DNA of 15,382 bases from Chitinophagales bacterium (GTDB lineage: Bacteria > Bacteroidota > Bacteroidia > Chitinophagales > Chitinophagaceae). The translations under genes and the position numbers were made by a program. The notes below the pieces were generated by a model, which saw only the letters and a list, made by a program, of their open reading frames with translations, was not told the origin of the DNA and did not search any database. Positions 1 through 6,073 of this stretch are shown piece by piece (position 1 is the stretch's first letter; each line of letters begins with the position of its first letter). The stretch covers positions 1 to 15,382 of the forward strand of contig JAAFHG010000042.1 in assembly GCA_013297585.1 (NCBI GenBank), written 5' to 3'.

Positions 1-853
1 GCAAAGTGCCTTGCAAACCACCTTCTGTATGTGATAAGCTGAGTTTTACAGCATTTTGCTCTATAATATACTTACCGCTCCAATCGTATTTATACAATAT
101 GCCACTATAGTTACCATCTACACTATCTAGAGCCAAGCGATGTTCAATAGGTTGGTATTGGCTATAGCTACGAATAAAAGAGTTTTTATCGTATCGTGTT
201 ACAGGCCATTTGTTCTCAGGTTCTTTCTCTGCTAGCTCACTAATACTTTGTTTATCGCCTTTATTGGCACTTTTTTTAAGCCATTTGGTAGCTTCTTTTA
301 TATTTTGTGGTACACCATAACCATTTCTTAAGCACAAGCCCACATAATACATACAGCTCGTATTGCCATATTCTGCCTCGGTTACAAATAAGTCGTAGGC
401 GGCAGTATAGTTTTGCTTACAGCCAAGACCTTTATATAGCATATAAGCAATTGTAGCGTTGGCTCTATAATCGCTGCGTAAAGCTTTTTTAGAGAAAATA
501 TTAAAAGCGGTTGTATAATCTTGCTTAATGCCGATGCCATCTTTATACATTTCACCAAGCATGTACATGGCATCGTGGTTGCCATTATCTGCAGCCCTAA
601 GTATAAATTCAAAAGCACGTGTCATATCTACTGCTGTACCCATACCAAAGCGGTAATGCACACCTGCATCATACATAGCTTTTGTATCGCCATTTTTTGC
701 TTTTATAAGGCAAATGGTATGCGCTTCTTCTAGGCTGGTAGGTTTGTAATGTTTGTCTAATCGTGGGTCTTTGGTAGTAATGATGTTAGCACTTTGCCCA
801 AACACTTGCGGCATTGCGACGATGAAAAAACAATAAAGAACAAGTTTTTTCAT
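1..853 (-). CDS. Secreted Sel1-repeat protein, C-terminus cut by window edge
   Basis: The reading frame is open from the ATG at 853 to the window edge: 284 codons with no stop, so the C-terminus is missing. Residues 1 to about 19 form a signal peptide (basic KK, hydrophobic core, cleavage probably near VFG-Q). Residues about 56-199 contain four degenerate Sel1-like repeats of about 36 residues, with the usual A-x-x-x-L/V-G and Y-x-x-G-x-G-V/I patterns, for example AMYMLGEMYKDGIGIKQDY at 95-113 and GYGVPQNIKEATKWLKKSA at 178-196. After residue about 210 the sequence leaves the repeats and looks beta-rich (DGNYSGILYKYDW). Sel1 repeats are alpha-alpha solenoids that mediate protein contacts; no catalytic motif is visible. 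It lies 110 bases downstream of the GH5 gene on the same strand and could be co-transcribed with it. Its exact function is unknown. Confidence 0.85.
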   Translation of the reverse strand, partial: MKKLVLYCFFIVAMPQVFGQSANIITTKDPRLDKHYKPTSLEEAHTICLIKAKNGDTKAMYDAGVHYRFGMGTAVDMTRAFEFILRAADNGNHDAMYMLGEMYKDGIGIKQDYTTAFNIFSKKALRSDYRANATIAYMLYKGLGCKQNYTAAYDLFVTEAEYGNTSCMYYVGLCLRNGYGVPQNIKEATKWLKKSANKGDKQSISELAEKEPENKWPVTRYDKNSFIRSYSQYQPIEHRLALDSVDGNYSGILYKYDWSGKYIIEQNAVKLSLSHTEGGLQGTL

Positions 854-963
854 GCAGTTATTCGCTTATTAATATGAGTAAAGGATTAAAAATCATAGTA
901 AGAGATTATTAAAACGTGGTAAGAGTACTATTTATTATATTAGATGTGTTAGGTATTGGTAAT
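854..963. other. Intergenic gap between GH5 gene and Sel1-repeat gene
   Basis: This AT-rich spacer lies between two minus-strand genes. I see no convincing terminator hairpin and no exact TAnnTTTG promoter box on the minus strand, so I cannot say whether the Sel1-repeat gene has its own promoter or is read through from the GH5 gene. Confidence 0.5.
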
Positions 964-1974
964 TTAGCGTAAATATTTTTCTAGTATCGCCATTTGTGGT
1001 TTATCGTATCCATTTTGTGGGTGAACAGATAAAGGATAATCGTTCCACCAAGCACCTGCTGCCCAATAATTTGCAGAAATACCATTTTTGTAAATATATG
1101 CTAGAAAATTGTCCATTACTTCTAGCCATTTGCTATCGTTGCCAGGCACACCAAACTCGCCGATAATGCCTTTTTTATTATATTTTTTTAACCAATCTAC
1201 AAATGGTTTTACTTTTTCTATACCCATATTGGCTGTTATTTTACGCTCAAACTTGCCATCGTAACTGCCTGAATGGTTATAATCGAAATAGCAGTGTGCA
1301 TCAAATATGATTTTATCAGCCGGGTCCTTTAATTTCCTTAACTTGTTATTGTCATGTTTCCAATCGTAGCTATTAGAACTGTTTTCGCCATCTACTATTA
1401 TATACACATTATTATCTACTTCCCTTATACCATTTATGGCATGTTGCGCGGCTTTAAACCATTTTTTACCAAAAATATTTCTAGGTTCGTTCATTATATC
1501 GTACCCATAAACGTTGTAATTAATGAATGCAGCGGCAATTTTTTTCCATACATCTTTATAATTGTCATAATCTAACCGAGCAGTGCCAAGTATTAATACC
1601 TTGTTGCCTTTGGTATAGCTGGCAAAATTTTGCATGGTGAGCGATACTTGCACATTGTATCTGCTACATTTTACTAAGAAGCTTTTTATTTCAGATAGTT
1701 CATTCTCGTCTAGTTCACCATTTAATTCGTGTTGAATTCTTTCCCATCTAAAAGGAAGGGCAATTACGCCAAAGCCTTTACGTGCAAAATATTGGATATC
1801 GCTTTCGGTGGGGTAAACATAATCTCTATTAAGTGTACCCGGTAAATTTTGAAAGCCAAATTCGGCACCACAAAGATTGATACCTAGTTTAAAAGGTAGG
1901 TCTTGTGCGTTGGTTTTGGTAGGGGAAATAATCGTGATTAGGATAAATAGGATTGGCGTTAAGCAATTTTTCAT
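964..1974 (-). CDS. Secreted glycoside hydrolase family 5 enzyme (cellulase-like)
   Basis: This 336-residue protein has a signal peptide (about 1-23, cleavage near TNA-Q) followed by one GH5 (beta/alpha)8 catalytic domain. Visible family landmarks are R77 in LPFRWERI, the acid/base motif YDIMNEP with E163, H227 and Y229 in FDAHCYFD, the nucleophile motif IIGEFG with E273, and W304 in NYWAAGAWW. All residues expected for retaining hydrolysis of a beta-1,4-glucan or related beta-linked polysaccharide are present, so the enzyme should be active in the periplasm or outside the cell. There is no carbohydrate-binding module, and no lipobox or type IX secretion tail is evident. Substrate (cellulose, mixed glucan or mannan) cannot be decided from motifs alone. 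The gene is divergent from rpsJ, and no SusC/SusD pair lies beside it within the window. Confidence 0.88.
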   Translation of the reverse strand: MKNCLTPILFILITIISPTKTNAQDLPFKLGINLCGAEFGFQNLPGTLNRDYVYPTESDIQYFARKGFGVIALPFRWERIQHELNGELDENELSEIKSFLVKCSRYNVQVSLTMQNFASYTKGNKVLILGTARLDYDNYKDVWKKIAAAFINYNVYGYDIMNEPRNIFGKKWFKAAQHAINGIREVDNNVYIIVDGENSSNSYDWKHDNNKLRKLKDPADKIIFDAHCYFDYNHSGSYDGKFERKITANMGIEKVKPFVDWLKKYNKKGIIGEFGVPGNDSKWLEVMDNFLAYIYKNGISANYWAAGAWWNDYPLSVHPQNGYDKPQMAILEKYLR

Positions 1975-2076
1975 AGTTAAAGAAACGAAAAGAAGCGATT
2001 AATAATTTTATTTTGACTCAAATTTGTGGAAAAAGCTTCTTTTTTTCAATTTTAGAAAAAATAATTCACAATATTG

Positions 2077-2107
2077 TTTGTGTGTTGAAAATATCCCCTT
2101 ACTTTTG
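2077..2107 (+). promoter_or_regulatory. Bacteroidota-type promoter of the S10-spc operon
   Basis: A -33 element TTTG (2077-2080) is followed after 19 bases by an exact -7 element TAnnTTTG, here TACTTTTG (2100-2107). This is the published consensus for the Bacteroidota housekeeping sigma factor. Transcription would start near 2112-2115, giving an untranslated leader of roughly 25-28 bases before rpsJ. I found no comparable two-part match elsewhere in the operon, so this is probably the main promoter for all genes down to rplO. Confidence 0.75.
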
Positions 2108-2139
2108 CAACCCCAAATCGAAATAATGGGATTTAGGCT

Positions 2140-2445
2140 ATGTCTCAGAGAATCAGAATTAAATTACAATCATACGATCACAACTTAGTAGACAAATCTG
2201 CTGAGAAAATCGTAAAAACAGTTCGCAGCACTGGTGCTGTAGTAACGGGTCCAATTCCTTTACCTACACACAAAAGGATTTTTACCGTGTTGCGTTCACC
2301 ACACGTAAATAAGAAAAGCCGCGAGCAGTTCCAGTTAGCTACTCATAAGCGCTTATTAGATATTTACACTTCTTCTTCTAGAACTGTAGATGCATTAAGC
2401 AAATTGGATTTACCTTCTGGTGTTGAAGTTGAGATTAAAGCTTAA
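2140..2445 (+). CDS. rpsJ: 30S ribosomal protein S10 (uS10)
   Basis: The 101-residue length matches the family. The core motif GPIPLPT at 37-43 is followed by the basic loop THKRIFTVLRSPHVNKKSREQF (43-64), which in known structures extends into the 30S head; LATHKRLLDI follows at 66-75. S10 binds 16S rRNA late in head assembly and also acts as NusE in transcription antitermination. It is the first gene after the promoter at 2077-2107. In many bacteria it follows fusA, but here its upstream neighbour is the divergent GH5 gene. An unusually long 309-base gap separates it from rplC. Confidence 0.98.
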   Translation: MSQRIRIKLQSYDHNLVDKSAEKIVKTVRSTGAVVTGPIPLPTHKRIFTVLRSPHVNKKSREQFQLATHKRLLDIYTSSSRTVDALSKLDLPSGVEVEIKA

Positions 2446-2453
2446 CAAATTAA

Positions 2454-2585
2454 CCCCAAATCCCTAAAGGGGCTAAAGGAAAAAAATAGTTCTTACAAAT
2501 TTATATTTTCCATCTGCCAACTTCCTTAAAAGAAATAAAGCAGCTCTGGTTTAAATTCTCTAGTTCCCCTTTAGGGGCTAGGGGC
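2454..2585. repeat. Inverted-repeat element (copy 1) in rpsJ-rplC gap
   Basis: Two arms in opposite orientation flank about 80 bases of AT-rich, unrecognised sequence. The left arm (2454-2479) contains CCCTAAAGGGG at 2462-2472. The right arm (2560-2585) contains CCCCTTTAGGG at 2566-2576, its exact reverse complement. Outside this core both arms end in CCCC (2454-2457; complement GGGG at 2581-2584). Each core is also nearly palindromic, so it can fold locally or pair with the other arm. A related element lies at 4361-4479. No ORF is present inside. It resembles a non-autonomous MITE or REP-like element, but no target-site duplication is clear. Confidence 0.7.
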
Positions 2586-2591
2586 AACATA

Positions 2592-2760
2592 TAAACAGGC
2601 CCTTCGAGGTTTGTTTACTGTCGGTACTTCCTCTTCTTTCCCGATAAAATGGAATCGAAAACACTGGAAAAGGTCGACAGCAAACAGGGATTGAATTTTG
2701 GTTTCATCACCAAAATGTCCTATATACCGAAGCGGGGCATAAACCGCAAACACGATGAAA
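2592..2760 (+). promoter_or_regulatory. Candidate structured mRNA leader of rplC
   Basis: Between the repeat element and rplC the RNA could form several stems. P1 pairs 2592-2601 with 2608-2617 (10 pairs, two G-U, loop CUUCGA). P2 pairs 2612-2623 with 2675-2686 (11 of 12 pairs); it competes with P1 for 2612-2617, while its inner six pairs could stack on P1. P3 pairs 2695-2702 with 2709-2716 (8 pairs, loop UUCAUC). P4 pairs 2732-2735 with 2744-2747, just before the start. The P3 loop (2703-2708) is complementary to GAUGAA at 2754-2759, which contains the rplC AUG. There is no terminator-like U-run and no small ORF I trust. The layout suggests translational control by a ribosomal protein such as L4 or L3; the ligand is inference. 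Confidence 0.5.
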
Positions 2761-3372
2761 GGTATTATTGGTAAAAAAATCGGGATGACTAGCATCTTTG
2801 GTACAGACGGGAAGCAAATTGCCTGTACCATTATAGAAGCGGCTCCAAACACCGTTACACAGGTTAAAACTGCGGACATAGACGGTTATACTGCACTTCA
2901 ATTAGCTCTAGGCGACAAGAAAGAAAAACACACTACAAAAGCCGAGCTTAACCACTACGCAAAAGCACAAACTGCTCCTAAGAAATTTGTAAAAGAATTT
3001 CGCAACTACTCAATAGAAAAAAATCTTGGTGAAACTATCTCTTTAGACATCTTCGCAGAAGGTGACGAAGTAGAAGTTGTAGGCACTACAAAAGGTAAAG
3101 GTTTCCAAGGTGTTGTAAAACGTCATGGTTTCTCTGGTGTGGGTGAAGCTACGCACGGTCAACATGACCGTTCAAGAGCGCCAGGTTCTATTGGCGGTTC
3201 TTCTTATCCTTCACGTGTATTTAAAGGTATGAGAATGGCTGGCCGTATGGGTGGCGACAGAGTTAAAATGAAGGGCTTGAAAGTTGTAAAGATTTTCTCT
3301 GAAAAAAATTACATTCTTATTAGTGGTTCAGTTCCTGGCCACAACGGTTCAATCGTTTTAATCCAGAAGTAA
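2755..3372 (+). CDS. rplC: 50S ribosomal protein L3 (uL3)
   Basis: This 205-residue protein starts with the typical MKGIIGKKIGMTSIF. It carries the family signature around KGKGFQGVVKRHGF (113-126) and the long finger that reaches the peptidyl-transferase centre (GSIGGSSYPSRVFKGMRMAG, 144-163). Position 148 is Gly where the E. coli protein has the methylated Gln150, so PrmB-type methylation is not expected here. L3 is one of the earliest proteins to bind 23S rRNA. The ATG at 2755 fits the conserved N-terminus. No Shine-Dalgarno sequence precedes it, and the start codon can pair with an upstream hairpin loop (see the leader entry). rplD follows after 22 bases. Confidence 0.98.
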   Translation: MKGIIGKKIGMTSIFGTDGKQIACTIIEAAPNTVTQVKTADIDGYTALQLALGDKKEKHTTKAELNHYAKAQTAPKKFVKEFRNYSIEKNLGETISLDIFAEGDEVEVVGTTKGKGFQGVVKRHGFSGVGEATHGQHDRSRAPGSIGGSSYPSRVFKGMRMAGRMGGDRVKMKGLKVVKIFSEKNYILISGSVPGHNGSIVLIQK

Positions 3373-3394
3373 TCACTTTTAATTTTGAAGAACA

Positions 3395-4033
3395 ATGCAA
3401 GTAGATGTTTTAAATATACAAGGACAAAAAACCGGCAGAACGGTTGAATTACCAGATGAAGTATTTGGTGTTGAACCAAACGATCACGTTATTTATTTAG
3501 CTGTAAAGCAATATTTAGCTGCTCGTCGTGCAGGTACGCACAAAGTTAAAACGCGTGCTGAAGTACAAGGTGCAAGCCGTAAACTTCACAAGCAAAAAGG
3601 TACTGGTGGTGCTCGTAAAGGTAATATTCGTAACCCTTTGTATAAAGGTGGTGGTACTATCTTCGGCCCAAAACCTCACAAATACGATTTCAAATTGAAT
3701 CGTAAAGTGAAAGACCTAGCTAAAATCTCTGCTCTTAGCTACAAAGCAAAAGAGTCTGCAATATTAGTTGTTGAAGATTTAGCGATGGAAACACCAAAAA
3801 CAAAACAATTGGTTGAAGTATTGAAAGGTTTAAATGTTGAAAACAAAAAATCTATCATCGTTCTTCCAGAATATAATGATAATGTTTATTTAAGCACTCG
3901 TAACGTGCCAAATGTTACAAGTACTTTATTAGCAGATATCAATACTTACGAAATCATGAACGCTGATTTTTTAGTAATTACTGAAAGCACAGCAAACATT
4001 TTTGTAGACAATGAAGTAGCTGCAGAAGCTTAA
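3395..4033 (+). CDS. rplD: 50S ribosomal protein L4 (uL4)
   Basis: This 212-residue protein is close to the usual length (201 in E. coli). It has the N-terminal strand MQVDVLNIQGQKTG and the extended basic loop QKGTGGARKGNIRNPLYKGG (67-86), which lines the nascent-peptide exit tunnel and is the site of macrolide-resistance changes in other species. The globular C-terminal half includes LVVEDLAMETPKTKQL. In E. coli, L4 binds the S10 operon leader and represses both transcription and translation, so it is the leading candidate to act on the structured rplC leader here, although the E. coli leader lies upstream of rpsJ. It starts 22 bases after rplC and ends 25 bases before rplW. Confidence 0.98.
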   Translation: MQVDVLNIQGQKTGRTVELPDEVFGVEPNDHVIYLAVKQYLAARRAGTHKVKTRAEVQGASRKLHKQKGTGGARKGNIRNPLYKGGGTIFGPKPHKYDFKLNRKVKDLAKISALSYKAKESAILVVEDLAMETPKTKQLVEVLKGLNVENKKSIIVLPEYNDNVYLSTRNVPNVTSTLLADINTYEIMNADFLVITESTANIFVDNEVAAEA

Positions 4034-4058
4034 TCGAAAACGTTTCAATATTAATAAG

Positions 4059-4358
4059 ATGATACTTACAGATGTATTGGTAAAGCCTATTTTAACTGAA
4101 AAAGCAAATGCTCAACAAGATAAGTTGCGTAGATATGCTTTCAAAGTAAACCGTAAGGCTAACAAATTGGAAATTAAAACAGCAGTTGAAACTTTCTACG
4201 GTGTAACTGTAACTGATGTGAATACGTTAGTTGTTCCAGGTAAAAACAAAAGCCGCCAAACAAAAACGGGTCTTGTACAAGGTGTAAAACCTTCTTACAA
4301 AAAAGCTTTTGTAACTGTTGCTGAAGGCGAGACAATAGATTTATACGCAAATATTTAA
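4059..4358 (+). CDS. rplW: 50S ribosomal protein L23 (uL23)
   Basis: At 99 residues this matches bacterial L23. The N-terminal motif KPILTEKA (9-16) and the segment ANKLEIKTAVETFYGVTVTDVN (34-55) are the family signature; an internal loop rich in Lys and Gln (62-74) fits the extension near the exit tunnel. L23 binds 23S domain III at the tunnel exit and is a docking point for trigger factor and SRP. The stop at 4356-4358 is followed almost at once by the second inverted-repeat element, which separates this gene from rplB. Confidence 0.97.
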   Translation: MILTDVLVKPILTEKANAQQDKLRRYAFKVNRKANKLEIKTAVETFYGVTVTDVNTLVVPGKNKSRQTKTGLVQGVKPSYKKAFVTVAEGETIDLYANI

Positions 4359-4360
4359 GT

Positions 4361-4479
4361 CCCTAACCCTAAAGGGAACAAAGGTTGATAATTGCTTATA
4401 ATATTAAAGTATGGTAGTTCAACTACCGCAAAAGTTGAAATAATTTCTAAGATTCTTCACTCCTTTAGGGGATGGGGGC
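4361..4479. repeat. Inverted-repeat element (copy 2) in rplW-rplB gap
   Basis: The left arm (4361-4384) contains CCCTAAAGGG at 4368-4377. The inverted right arm (4455-4479) contains TCCTTTAGGGG (4461-4471) and ends in GGGGGC (4474-4479). The arms are less perfect than in copy 1 (2454-2585), but core and spacing are the same and total length is similar (119 against 132 bases). The interiors of the two copies do not resemble each other. Inside this copy lie two overlapping hairpins: GGTAGTT-C-AACTACC at 4413-4427, and TTCAACT (4418-4424) paired with AGTTGAA (4433-4439). They share bases and cannot form together. Confidence 0.65.
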
Positions 4480-4494
4480 AAAAGTTAAAATAAA

Positions 4495-5334
4495 ATGGCA
4501 TTAAAGAAATACAAACCAATGACTGCTGGCACACGCTGGAGAATTGGTAATGCTTATGCTGAAATCACTACTAATAAACCAGAAAAAAGTTTGTTAGAGC
4601 CTGTAAAAAAATCAGGTGGTCGTAATGCACAAGGTCGTCGTTCAATGAGATACATTGGTGGTGGTCACAAAAAACATTATCGTATTATAGATTTCAAACG
4701 CAATAAGTTTGATGTTGAAGCTACTGTTGCTTCTATTGAATATGATCCAAATCGTACAGCATTTATTGCATTATTGCATTATGCTGATGGCGAAAAAAGA
4801 TACATCATTGCACCCCAAGGTTTGCAAGTGGGCGCAAAAGTTACTTCTGGTAACGAATCTGCGCCAGAAATTGGTAATGCATTACCAATGAAGAATATGC
4901 CTTTAGGTACTATGATTCACAACATTGAAATGCAACCAGGCCAAGGTGGTAAATTAGTTAGAAGTGCAGGTACTTCAGCTCAATTAGCCAATAAGGAGGA
5001 AAAATACGCGGTTATTAAAATGCCTAGCGGTGAGTTGAGAAAATTATTGATTAACTGTTATGCTACAATTGGTGTAGTTTCTAATAGCGATCATAGTTTG
5101 GAACAAGCCGGTAAAGCAGGTGTTAACCGTTGGAAAGGTAGAACACCAAGAACAAGAGGTGTTGCGATGAACCCTGTAGATCACCCGATGGGTGGTGGTG
5201 AAGGTAGAGCTTCTGGTGGTCATCCACGTAGCAGAACTGGTAAGTATGCTAAGGGTGAAAAAACTAGAACAAGAGGTAAAGGAAGCGATAAATTAATTAT
5301 CCAACGTAGAGACGGTAAGAAATTAAGTAAGTAA
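4495..5334 (+). CDS. rplB: 50S ribosomal protein L2 (uL2)
   Basis: This 279-residue protein has the usual length (273 in E. coli). It contains the RNA-binding OB and SH3-like domains and the signature GVAMNPVDHPMGGGEGR (222-238), including H230, which corresponds to the conserved E. coli H229 near the peptidyl-transferase centre. The basic tail (GKYAKGEKTRTRGKGSDK, 249-266) is typical. L2 helps join the subunits and supports tRNA binding. The ATG at 4495 lies 15 bases after the second repeat element, so its start region may be influenced by that fold. An AAGGAGG run inside the gene (4993-4999) has no start codon at useful distance. Confidence 0.98.
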   Translation: MALKKYKPMTAGTRWRIGNAYAEITTNKPEKSLLEPVKKSGGRNAQGRRSMRYIGGGHKKHYRIIDFKRNKFDVEATVASIEYDPNRTAFIALLHYADGEKRYIIAPQGLQVGAKVTSGNESAPEIGNALPMKNMPLGTMIHNIEMQPGQGGKLVRSAGTSAQLANKEEKYAVIKMPSGELRKLLINCYATIGVVSNSDHSLEQAGKAGVNRWKGRTPRTRGVAMNPVDHPMGGGEGRASGGHPRSRTGKYAKGEKTRTRGKGSDKLIIQRRDGKKLSK

Positions 5335-5395
5335 TTATCATTGTTAAAATATCCTATAAAATACAGTAGGGGAATAAACAACTAAATACACAAAT

Positions 5396-5665
5396 ATGGG
5401 TCGTTCGATTAAAAAGGGTCCTTATGTTGATGCTAACCTAGAGGTAAAAGTATTAAACATAAATGAAGGTAAAGGAAAGAAAGGCGTTATTAAAACTTGG
5501 AGCCGTAGAAGTACAATTACTCCAGATTTTGTTGGCCACACTTTCGCAGTTCATAATGGTAACAAGTTCATTCCAGTTTATGTAACCGAGTTCATGGTTG
5601 GTCATAAATTAGGTGAATTTTCACCAACAAGAAACTTCAGAGGTCACGCTGGTACAAAAAAATAA
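5396..5665 (+). CDS. rpsS: 30S ribosomal protein S19 (uS19)
   Basis: The 89-residue protein begins MGRSIKKGPYVDANL and contains the signature GHKLGEFSPTRNFRGHAG (69-86). S19 sits in the 30S head with S13 near the A site. It follows rplB after a 61-base AT-rich gap with only a weak CCTA/TAGG pairing, and precedes rplV by 50 bases. Start choice is clear from the conserved N-terminus. Confidence 0.97.
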   Translation: MGRSIKKGPYVDANLEVKVLNINEGKGKKGVIKTWSRRSTITPDFVGHTFAVHNGNKFIPVYVTEFMVGHKLGEFSPTRNFRGHAGTKK

Positions 5666-5715
5666 ATTAGTTTCTAATTTGAGATTATAAGTCTTAAATT
5701 TCAAATCAAAATAAA

Positions 5716-6060
5716 ATGGAAGCAATAGCTAAATTAAATAACTATCCCACAGGCCCACGTAAGATGCGTTTGTTAGCTGATGTGGTTCGTGGTATGGAAG
5801 TGGAAAAAGCCCTGGCTATACTAGAATTTCATCCTCAGCACAATGCAGTGCCTTTAGCAAAATTGTTAAAGAGTGCTATTAGTAACTGGGAGCAAAAGAA
5901 TGATGGTGCAAGTGCAGCAGACAGCAGTTTGGTTTTAAAAACAATCTTTGTAGATGGTGGTCGCGTTATTAAACGTATGCGTCCGGCACCACAAGGTCGT
6001 GGTTATAAAATCCGCAAACGCAGCAACCATGTAACAATAATTGTAGATTCAAAAAATTAA
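5716..6060 (+). CDS. rplV: 50S ribosomal protein L22 (uL22)
   Basis: This 114-residue protein has the globular N-terminal part (PTGPRKMRLLADVVRG, 11-26) and the long beta-hairpin that lines the exit tunnel (about 82-102), within the signature RMRPAPQGRGYKIRKRSNHV (87-106). The hairpin tip is the known site of macrolide-resistance changes; no deletion or duplication is seen here. The preceding 50-base gap has a six-base inverted repeat (ATTTGA 5677-5682, TCAAAT 5701-5706) of uncertain meaning. rpsC follows after 13 bases. Confidence 0.97.
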   Translation: MEAIAKLNNYPTGPRKMRLLADVVRGMEVEKALAILEFHPQHNAVPLAKLLKSAISNWEQKNDGASAADSSLVLKTIFVDGGRVIKRMRPAPQGRGYKIRKRSNHVTIIVDSKN

Positions 6061-6073
6061 TTGAAACCATAAT

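Noticed and set aside
1988..2043. Nine-base inverted repeat AAAAGAAGC / GCTTCTTTT in the divergent promoter region
   Set aside because: The arms are 38 bases apart in very AT-rich sequence, and no gene needs a terminator at this place. Low complexity makes chance likely.
2047..2054. CAATTTTA as a reversed -7 box for the GH5 gene on the minus strand
   Set aside because: One mismatch to the consensus and no -33 partner at proper spacing.
2571..2901. Antisense open frames of 64-102 codons over the rplC leader and start
   Set aside because: They overlap the conserved rplC coding region and the repeat arm, have no recognisable domain, and look like shadow frames.
4993..4999. AAGGAGG inside rplB as an internal ribosome binding site
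   Set aside because: No start codon lies at a useful distance (the nearest ATG, at 5020, is in frame within L2), and the residues belong to a normal L2 sequence.
5677..5706. ATTTGA / TCAAAT inverted repeat in the rpsS-rplV gap as a regulatory site
   Set aside because: Six AT-rich pairs with an 18-base loop; too weak to support. A similar weak TCAATT / AATTGA pair occurs at 6891-6914.
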